Positions 32,672 to 37,745 of a stretch of DNA of 37,745 nt are shown in pieces. This DNA is from Candidatus Lambdaproteobacteria bacterium RIFOXYD2_FULL_56_26 (GTDB taxonomy: Bacteria > SAR324 > XYD2-FULL-50-16): contig MFNF01000027.1 in the NCBI GenBank assembly GCA_001783715.1, forward strand, positions 67,290 to 105,034, read 5' to 3'. How positions within the stretch are numbered: position 1 is the first letter of the stretch; the number at the start of each line of letters is the position of its first letter. The notes under the pieces are model-generated. The model was not told the origin of the DNA. It did no database searches and saw nothing but the letters and a program-made list of their open reading frames with translations. A program made the translations under genes and the position numbers.

Positions 32672-34171
32672 ATGGCCCAGCAAAAAACAGAATCCAAGCC
32701 CAAGGCGGATGCCCAGGCCTTGCCCCCAAAGGCCAATTTTTCGGAATGGTTTACCCAGATTTGCAGCCCCTCCGGGGCCGGTCTGGCCGATGTTCGTTAC
32801 GGGATCGGCGGCTTGATGGTTCACTTGCCCCCGACCATGCGGATCACCCGCAAGCTGTACGAATACTTTGAAACTGAGGTGGAAAACCGGGGCCATGAGC
32901 CGGTGCTGTTCCCCACCATGATCAAGGAAGCCAATCTGGTGGTGGAAAAGGAACATGCCGGGTTTACCCCCGAGGTGTTTTGGGTGGAATCGGCGGGGTC
33001 CAAACCCCTGGAGGAACGTCTGGCCCTGCGGCCAACCGGGGAGACCCAGATTTATCCGATGTTTTCCTTGTGGCTCAATTCCTACAACCAGCTGCCCTTT
33101 CGGATCTACCAATCCCGGCACACGGTCTTTCGCAACGAGATGAGCACCAGGCCCTTTTTGCGAGGCCGGGAGTTTTTGTTTTTCGAGACCCACAACTGTT
33201 ATGAGGACCATGAGTCGGTGATGGCCGAGATTGCGGCGGACATGGCCACCATGAACCGGGTGATCTGGGGGAAACTTTCCATCCCCCACCTCTTTTTGCA
33301 ACGTCCCCAGTGGGACAAGTTCAAAGGGGCGGAGAACACCTACGTTGCCGATTGTATCATGCCCGACGGCAAGAGAAACCAGATTTCCAGCACCCACGAC
33401 CTGGGCCAAAGGTTTTCCAAGGCCTATGACATCAAGGTGCTAAACGCCAACAAGGAAAACGAGTTTGTCCACCAAAGCTGTTTTGGTCCCGGCATCTGGC
33501 GGATCATGGCGGCGTTGATCGGCATCCACGGGGACGACCAAGGGTTGATCCTGCCCTTTGAGTTGGCCCCGGTGCAGCTGGTGGTGGTACCAATTTTTAA
33601 GACAGCCAACAAGGAAAAGGTCTTGGGCCATGCCCAAATTCTGGCAGACCGGCTCAAACAGGCGGGTTACCGGGTCACCTTGGATGAACGGGACAAAAGC
33701 CCCGGATTCAAGTACAACGATTGGGAGATGCGGGGCGTACCGGTCCGTATCGAATTCGGCGAGCGGGACCTGGAAGCCCAGTCGGTGATGCTCAAGGTGC
33801 GCAACCAAAAGGAGAAGGCAACCCTGTCCCAAGCAGAACTGTTGGACCGGCTGCCCCAATTGGTGGCGCAACATGACCAAACCTTGCGGGACAATGCACA
33901 GGCCTACTTTGCGGACAAGGTGAACAGTGCCGAAACCCTAGAGGACGCAATCCGGCTGTTGGACGAAAAGGGCGGATTCGTCAAGGTGCCTTTCCACGGG
34001 ATCGGCTTCGAGAGCGAGGCCCATGCCAAAACCTTGCAGGAAAAAACGGGCGGAGCCTATGTCTGCGGAGTTAAGTTTGGTGAAGTGGAAACCGAATCCT
34101 TGGCGGGACGAACCTGCATCATCACCGGCGCTGCGGCCGGAGCATTGGTTTACATCGCCCGATCCCATTAG
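32672..34171 (+). CDS. proS: Prolyl-tRNA synthetase, archaeal/eukaryal (ProS type 3) form
   Basis: A 499-residue class II aminoacyl-tRNA synthetase that charges tRNA-Pro. Motif 1 is around RKLYEYFETEVENRGHEPVL. Motif 2 is RHTVFRNEMSTRPFLRGREF. Motif 3 falls in GIHGDDQGLILPFELAPVQL. The anticodon-binding domain follows (about 305-400), and the extra C-terminal domain ends VYIARSH, as in archaeal-type enzymes. It lacks the large editing insertion of the bacterial type. The C-terminal zinc site seems reduced: only Cys in YVCGV and RTCIITG remain where CxxC pairs are usual. The gene is 72 bases after the amidohydrolase gene on the same strand. It could be the housekeeping enzyme; nothing shows a dedicated role in the operon. 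Confidence 0.92.
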   Translation: MAQQKTESKPKADAQALPPKANFSEWFTQICSPSGAGLADVRYGIGGLMVHLPPTMRITRKLYEYFETEVENRGHEPVLFPTMIKEANLVVEKEHAGFTPEVFWVESAGSKPLEERLALRPTGETQIYPMFSLWLNSYNQLPFRIYQSRHTVFRNEMSTRPFLRGREFLFFETHNCYEDHESVMAEIAADMATMNRVIWGKLSIPHLFLQRPQWDKFKGAENTYVADCIMPDGKRNQISSTHDLGQRFSKAYDIKVLNANKENEFVHQSCFGPGIWRIMAALIGIHGDDQGLILPFELAPVQLVVVPIFKTANKEKVLGHAQILADRLKQAGYRVTLDERDKSPGFKYNDWEMRGVPVRIEFGERDLEAQSVMLKVRNQKEKATLSQAELLDRLPQLVAQHDQTLRDNAQAYFADKVNSAETLEDAIRLLDEKGGFVKVPFHGIGFESEAHAKTLQEKTGGAYVCGVKFGEVETESLAGRTCIITGAAAGALVYIARSH

Positions 34172-34243
34172 TCACGTTCCCCAGGGCGGCCTTGGCCAAA
34201 CCTGGGGGGAAATGGTCAACCTGTTGCTACAAAAAGAGGCTCC

Positions 34244-34633
34244 TTGGCTACCAAAACGCAAATGAAAATCCTGATCGTGGACGACTCGGCCCCGAATCGG
34301 TCCTTGATGGCCAAGATCCTCGACGGTCTGGGCTACACCAATCATGTGGACAGCCCCGACGGGATGGACGCACTCAAAAAGCTGAATTCCGACCCTTTCA
34401 CCTTGGTGCTGTTGGACTGGAACATGCCCCAAATGAGCGGGATTGATCTTTTGCGGACCATCAAGCGGAGCCAAACCCTCCGGCATGTGGCCGTGATCAT
34501 GGTCACCGCCAATGGAGAGCTGGAGAACGTCAAGGCGGCGATATCCTTGGGCGTGACCGACTACATCGTCAAGCCGGTCGCCGCCAATGCGCTCAAGGAA
34601 AAGATCGACCGGTTGATGCTCAAGTTTTCCTGA
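34244..34633 (+). CDS. Single-domain CheY-like response regulator
   Basis: A 129-residue receiver domain with no output domain. It has the acidic pair Asp13/Asp14, phosphoacceptor Asp 58 in LLDWNMPQMSG (close to E. coli CheY), Thr 88 and Lys 110. It probably signals by protein-protein contact, in chemotaxis or another phosphorelay. I favour the TTG at 34244 because an AGAGG site lies just before it; an ATG at 34262 would shorten the protein by 6 residues. It follows proS by 72 bases. No cognate kinase is adjacent; the hybrid kinase is about 24 kb away. Confidence 0.92.
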   Translation: MATKTQMKILIVDDSAPNRSLMAKILDGLGYTNHVDSPDGMDALKKLNSDPFTLVLLDWNMPQMSGIDLLRTIKRSQTLRHVAVIMVTANGELENVKAAISLGVTDYIVKPVAANALKEKIDRLMLKFS

Positions 34634-34663
34634 GCTTAGGGCCGGTCTCGGCGGGGCGGGGCA

Positions 34664-35914
34664 CTACCAGGGGTAGTTGAAGATCACCGTGCTGGCAGAC
34701 CCTTCGTCCCCGGTGGCCACGTCGAAACGGTACACGAACCCCGAAGCGGACACCATCCGCAACCCCGCCCCTTTGCTTTCCCTCATGCCCTTGGAGAGGT
34801 CGCCCTTCAGGTCGGTTGCGGCCCCTTGTTCCCAAAAGAGGGCTAGCTGGATTCCAGTACTCACGTCCTTCCAGATCCAAAAATCAAAGGGGGTCACTTC
34901 GTGGCTCAAAAAGAACCGAAGCTCGCTGGACCGGTAGAGCGCATGGGCTCCTTGGAAACGCCCTTGGGGGTAGGCTCGCATCAGGTATTGGCCGCCCAGG
35001 CTTTGGGCGGTCCCGTAGGTCCTTTCCGCCACGGCGATGTTCACCAAACTGGCCAAGGTTGCTTGGCAAACCTGATCGGTAGGGGCACAGGTGATGCCAA
35101 ACTCCTGGGCAATGGCGGTCGGGTCGGTTTGGCCTTGGGAGGAGACGACTGCGTCCGAGGTCTGCTGGTGGAAACCCCAGGTGCCCAAAGAGCCCAAAGG
35201 CAGATAGGCGCTGAGCCCCAGGTTGAGGACCTTGTAGTCCGCAAACCTTGCATCCAATCTGGGGCTGGAGTTTTGGCTCGCCTGGAGCCGGACCCCGATG
35301 TAGGGGTCTTGCAGGTCATCGGTAAAGTCGAGCCGCAGCCCGGCGGTGGAGGACTTAAACTCCAGTTGGTAGGCCGGGTTGTATTCGGCGATCAGGTTGC
35401 CCTCCGGGTCCAAGATCCGGGTCACCCCGACCCCTTGGGTGCCCTGGGAAGCAAACAGCTCGATCCGCCGTTCCCAAAAGGTCAGGGTCAGGCTTGGCTC
35501 CCAGAAGTTGACCTTGTTCAGCTCCATGAACTGGTAGTCCTTTTTCCCGGTGTCCATGCCCCGGGCTTGGTAGTACTGGATTTGGGCCTTGGAGAGCCCC
35601 TGGTAGAACCCGCCCAGGATCAGGGTTTTGGAGATCACATGGACATCCTGGAGCCCCAGGATGGTCCCTTGGACATCCCCGTTCAACCCCAAGGCGTAGA
35701 TATCGATGTAGGTATCGCCGATGTTCCCGGCCAGGGCGGTGATCATGGTGCCCGAGCCGATGCCGGGGATCGAATAAACCAAAGGGAAAATCAGGTAGCT
35801 CGGTTCGGAGAGGAATTGGTCCTTGCGCCGCTCTTGGGCCCAAAGAGAGGGGACCAGACAGCAAAGCCAAAGGCAACAAAGTGCCAAGACCCGGGCAATA
35901 CGAATTTTGGACAT
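34664..35914 (-). CDS. Omp85/D15-like outer-membrane barrel lacking POTRA domains
   Basis: A 416-residue outer-membrane protein. Start ATG at 35912-35914, with AAGGGG upstream, gives a signal peptide (RVLALCCLWLCCLVPSLWA). The sequence goes straight into beta strands with no POTRA repeats. Near residue 305, GGQYLMRAYPQGRFQG corresponds to the RGY/RGF loop motif that plugs Omp85-family barrels, here RAY. The end, VIFNYPW, has an aromatic C-terminus. This fits the short Omp85-like proteins without POTRA whose role is not settled. A longer open frame reaches 36106 but lacks sense before the signal peptide. Convergent with the CheY-like gene. Confidence 0.7.
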   Translation of the reverse strand: MSKIRIARVLALCCLWLCCLVPSLWAQERRKDQFLSEPSYLIFPLVYSIPGIGSGTMITALAGNIGDTYIDIYALGLNGDVQGTILGLQDVHVISKTLILGGFYQGLSKAQIQYYQARGMDTGKKDYQFMELNKVNFWEPSLTLTFWERRIELFASQGTQGVGVTRILDPEGNLIAEYNPAYQLEFKSSTAGLRLDFTDDLQDPYIGVRLQASQNSSPRLDARFADYKVLNLGLSAYLPLGSLGTWGFHQQTSDAVVSSQGQTDPTAIAQEFGITCAPTDQVCQATLASLVNIAVAERTYGTAQSLGGQYLMRAYPQGRFQGAHALYRSSELRFFLSHEVTPFDFWIWKDVSTGIQLALFWEQGAATDLKGDLSKGMRESKGAGLRMVSASGFVYRFDVATGDEGSASTVIFNYPW

Positions 35915-36167
35915 CAGACACCCCTTGTGGTGGACAACAGTAGATTCCGCCCCCAGAACGCTTAGGACCAAGGTCCCGCTTTTTCCCCTGCCTGTCAACC
36001 AGGGGGGGTAACGGGATTTTGGGGCGGGAGAAAAAGCGTAATAGATTGCTACTAAAGAAGAATAATAATTATGAAGAAAAATTAACTGTAAATTGACCGG
36101 CCTCAACCCCTAGAATCTTCACCAGACCGGGGAGGTTTTGTCCGGTAAACCTCAAAACAAAGGTCCA

Positions 36168-36407
36168 ATGGGGTCTCTTAAAAAACGGGTTTTGTTTGGT
36201 GTAGTTCTGGCCGTGTTGGCCTTGGGCGGGTGTAAGGATTTTCAGGAAGAGGATGCCCCTAGTGACCACACCATCAACAAGGGTGGGCATTTTCACAAGA
36301 CCGGTTTGGGCGACCCGGAAACCAACTGTACCGAATGCCACGGCTCCAGCCTGCAAGGGGGCGGAGAAGCTCCCTCCTGTTACAACTGCCACGGCCAAAG
36401 GTGGTAG
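36168..36407 (+). CDS. Small two-haem c-type cytochrome-like lipoprotein
   Basis: A 79-residue lipoprotein. The ATG at 36168 follows AAAGG by five bases and starts KKRVLFGVVLAVLALGGC, with a lipobox at Cys 22. The mature part has two haem-attachment motifs: CTECH (54-58) and CYNCH (71-75), joined by GSSLQGGGEAPS. Extra His residues in KGGHFHKTGLGDP could be sixth ligands. It resembles a single unit of the CxxCHG...GG...CxxCHG modules seen repeated in larger multihaem proteins. A membrane-anchored electron carrier is the natural reading. A strong GGGGAGG with a TTG at 36138 would add 10 residues and is less likely. A hairpin terminator follows. Confidence 0.8.
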   Translation: MGSLKKRVLFGVVLAVLALGGCKDFQEEDAPSDHTINKGGHFHKTGLGDPETNCTECHGSSLQGGGEAPSCYNCHGQRW

Positions 36408-36439
36408 GTTCACAAACCTAAACATTGCTGCGTCTTCCC

Positions 36440-36470
36440 AAACCCCAGGCAACCGTTTGGGGTTTTAGTT
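36440..36470 (+). terminator. Rho-independent terminator after the cytochrome gene
   Basis: AAACCCCA (36440-36447) pairs perfectly with TGGGGTTT (36458-36465) around a 10-base loop and runs into T-rich sequence (TTTTAGTTTC). It lies 33 bases past the cytochrome stop codon. Confidence 0.65.
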
Positions 36471-36474
36471 TCTG

Positions 36475-36502
36475 TTGACAATGCAGGGTTATATCCTACA
36501 TA
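36475..36502 (+). promoter_or_regulatory. Promoter-like TTGACA ... TACATA at the edge of the AT-rich segment
   Basis: A perfect -35 TTGACA (36475-36480), 16 bases, then TACATA (36497-36502). It points toward the IS remnant and may have been its transposase promoter. Confidence 0.4.
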
Positions 36503-36541
36503 GAGCTAATATCATAGCTGATTTGCAGTTTTTCTACGACG

Positions 36542-36873
36542 GTATTCCTTGCCAACGACCAGTGGGAGAAGATTGATACGGTTCGCCCGATGGCAAGCCC
36601 AAGGAGTTTTCGAGCAGCTCTTCTCTCGCTTCAGTGTGAGGCTGGTACGGAGAACCTGCGGATCAACAGCAGGGCGGTGCGGGCTCATCCTTGCTCCGCC
36701 GGAGCTTTAAAAAGAGAGGCCCACTCCACACAAAAATCGGCATTTGGTGGAGAGTTTCATCAATAAAATAAAACACTTGCGCAGTATCATTCAAGATCAT
36801 TCAAGATTTCGAGAAGCTAGGGGACCGGTACTTGCCCTTCCTCCATTTTTTCGGAACCTTCATCTGGCTCTGA
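36542..36873 (+). mobile_element. Decayed IS5-family transposase remnant
   Basis: Pieces of an IS5-type transposase remain in order but in shifting frames. Near 36545 is LANDQWEKI (N-terminus). From 36588 is RWQAQGVFEQLFSRFS. From 36638 is EAGTENLRINSRAVRAHPCS, then AGALKREAHSTQ. From 36748 is VESFINKIKHLRSI. From 36808 is FEKLGDRYLPFLHFFGTFIW, with TGA at 36871-36873. Most of the catalytic core between the HSTQ and VESF blocks is deleted, as is a block after the N-terminus. A 10-bp tandem duplication disrupts the C-terminal frame. It cannot encode a working enzyme. Flanking inverted repeats were not found. Confidence 0.75.
36786..36805. repeat. Perfect 10-bp tandem duplication inside the transposase remnant
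   Basis: ATCATTCAAG occurs twice in immediate succession (36786-36795 and 36796-36805). Removing one copy rejoins KIKHLRSIIQD directly to FEKLGDRYLPF in a single frame, so the duplication is a frame-breaking lesion. Confidence 0.85.
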
Positions 36874-37026
36874 TAAAAAAAAACCAGCCCGTTATGCGGC
36901 CAGTTTGCCTAATCTTAAAAGCCTGTAAAAGGTTTCTTGACCATGGGGGGCACCTTGGCATTTATCGGACTAACATAAAAACTGTCCGTATAACTGGGGG
37001 CCTGTCGATACCTTGGCAAAACCTCA

Positions 37027-37674
37027 TTAATCACCTTGCTCCCAAGGCAGTTTTTCAAAAAAAGCTCGAATACTCGCCCAAGAAGCATCAAAATTCGGCA
37101 AAGTTTCATCACCAATTTGAATTCCTATTTGTTCATACCCTTTAGATGCTGCCTTTCTGTATTCTGGATTCTTGAAACTGTCAGGTGAAACATTTACCTT
37201 TCGTCTCTTACATGTCTCTTTTAAAATCTGAACTACTTTCCCCTGATCCATCGGCTTGGAAACCAGCCTAGCTAAATCAAAAACATCATTCGAGCGATAT
37301 TTATTTTTTTCGATTTGTTGGAGAATCGCCCGGAACTTTTCAGCAACCATATTTTCTTTGCAATAAGCAGGAATATCGGTGCCATTTATACTCAACTCAA
37401 TTGGATCAACGATCCACTCATTAAAACTAAAATCAATATTTACCGTTTGAGTACCTGAACGTTGCTTCAATCGGGCAAGCTGTTTTTGATCGTCGTTTCT
37501 TGCATAACCAATTGTTATTTTCAGAGTCACAAAGCTGCCCCTGAATTCTGTTACCTTTGGTTGTGGCTTGATTGTTTGAGACTTGCATGTAGTTAGAAAA
37601 TTCAAATAGTTAGCGGCCAATAGAAGCTGTTTATCCAATGCGGCTCTAAAATTATCTAGGGTCTTGACTAGCAT
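37027..37674 (-). CDS. AbiEii/AbiGii-like nucleotidyltransferase (possible toxin), perhaps N-terminally truncated
   Basis: A 215-residue protein from an AT-rich gene unlike the GC-rich neighbours to the left. The region FNEWIVDPIEL ... MVAEKFRAILQQIEKNKYRSNDVFDLARLV matches the conserved late part of AbiEii/AbiGii-type nucleotidyltransferases (DUF1814), where an EK(L/F)xA motif precedes RDxxDL; here the Arg-Asp is RSND. The usual N-terminal nucleotidyltransferase motif (GGTxL and a DxD-like pair) is not seen, and length is below the roughly 280-300 of full toxins. In-frame sequence upstream of the ATG meets a stop shortly, so a 5' truncation or frameshift beyond the window is possible. No antitoxin is visible; it could lie right of the window. 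Family call moderate, function uncertain. Confidence 0.5.
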   Translation of the reverse strand: MLVKTLDNFRAALDKQLLLAANYLNFLTTCKSQTIKPQPKVTEFRGSFVTLKITIGYARNDDQKQLARLKQRSGTQTVNIDFSFNEWIVDPIELSINGTDIPAYCKENMVAEKFRAILQQIEKNKYRSNDVFDLARLVSKPMDQGKVVQILKETCKRRKVNVSPDSFKNPEYRKAASKGYEQIGIQIGDETLPNFDASWASIRAFFEKLPWEQGD

Positions 37675-37745
37675 AGCAGAGATAAAACCTGCTAGACATA
37701 GTCATGGAAAGACTCAACAGGTATGCAAAGCGTTCAAAAATTTCA

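Noticed and set aside
36744-37145. 133-codon plus-strand frame across the IS remnant
   Set aside because: Its start is the VESFINKIKHL transposase piece; the rest is out of frame and overlaps the AbiEii-like gene in antisense.
1-37745. CRISPR array or prophage
   Set aside because: No regularly spaced repeats, cas-like, integrase or phage structural genes were seen.

Overview
The window is GC-rich for about 36.4 kb and then turns abruptly AT-rich. Signal peptides, lipoproteins with lipoboxes, beta-barrel proteins ending in aromatic residues, an OmpA-type peptidoglycan-binding protein and an Omp85-like barrel point to a Gram-negative bacterium with an outer membrane. The general character (FecR proteins, cNMP-domain signalling proteins, large kinase/ATPase fusions, a free-standing NRPS-PKS) resembles deltaproteobacteria-like environmental lineages, but the sequence alone does not fix the taxon.

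Left part (1-10.2 kb): the tail of an unknown gene overlaps a 1,491-residue signalling protein (degenerate Ser/Thr kinase, AAA-type ATPase, helical repeats, GAF). A short-chain dehydrogenase-like protein lacking the catalytic Tyr/Lys follows. Convergent to these is a two-gene operon of cyclic-nucleotide-fold proteins, one of them a hybrid histidine kinase.

Middle (10.5-21.7 kb): a three-gene operon (fatty acid hydroxylase/sterol desaturase family, TVP38/TMEM64 membrane protein, ArsR-rhodanese fusion) keeps its 4-base stop/start overlaps, but all three genes carry frameshifts or nonsense codons. Next come tRNA-Glu and tRNA-Lys, and then an intact 8.2-kb gene for a one-protein hybrid NRPS-PKS (C-A-PCP-KS-AT-KR-ACP-TE), predicted to build a statine-like beta-hydroxy-gamma-amino acid unit.

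Envelope cluster (22.3-28.5 kb, + strand): outer-membrane barrel, FecR protein, small barrel, large lipoprotein with CarboxypepD-like and DUF2135-like domains, coiled-coil lipoprotein, OmpA-family protein.

Amidoligase operon (28.5-32.6 kb): a C39-like cysteine peptidase, an RLAN/RimK-type ATP-grasp ligase, a GCS2-type carboxylate-amine ligase and an N-formylglutamate amidohydrolase-like enzyme, every junction overlapping. Two amide-bond-forming and two amide-bond-breaking enzymes in a translationally coupled unit suggest manufacture and turnover of an unknown peptide-like metabolite or protein modification. This is the best candidate for an undescribed system here. An archaeal/eukaryal-type prolyl-tRNA synthetase and a CheY-like regulator follow.

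Right end (34.6-37.7 kb): an Omp85-like barrel, a tiny two-haem lipoprotein with a good terminator, then an AT-rich accessory segment with a decayed IS5-family transposase and an AbiEii-like nucleotidyltransferase.
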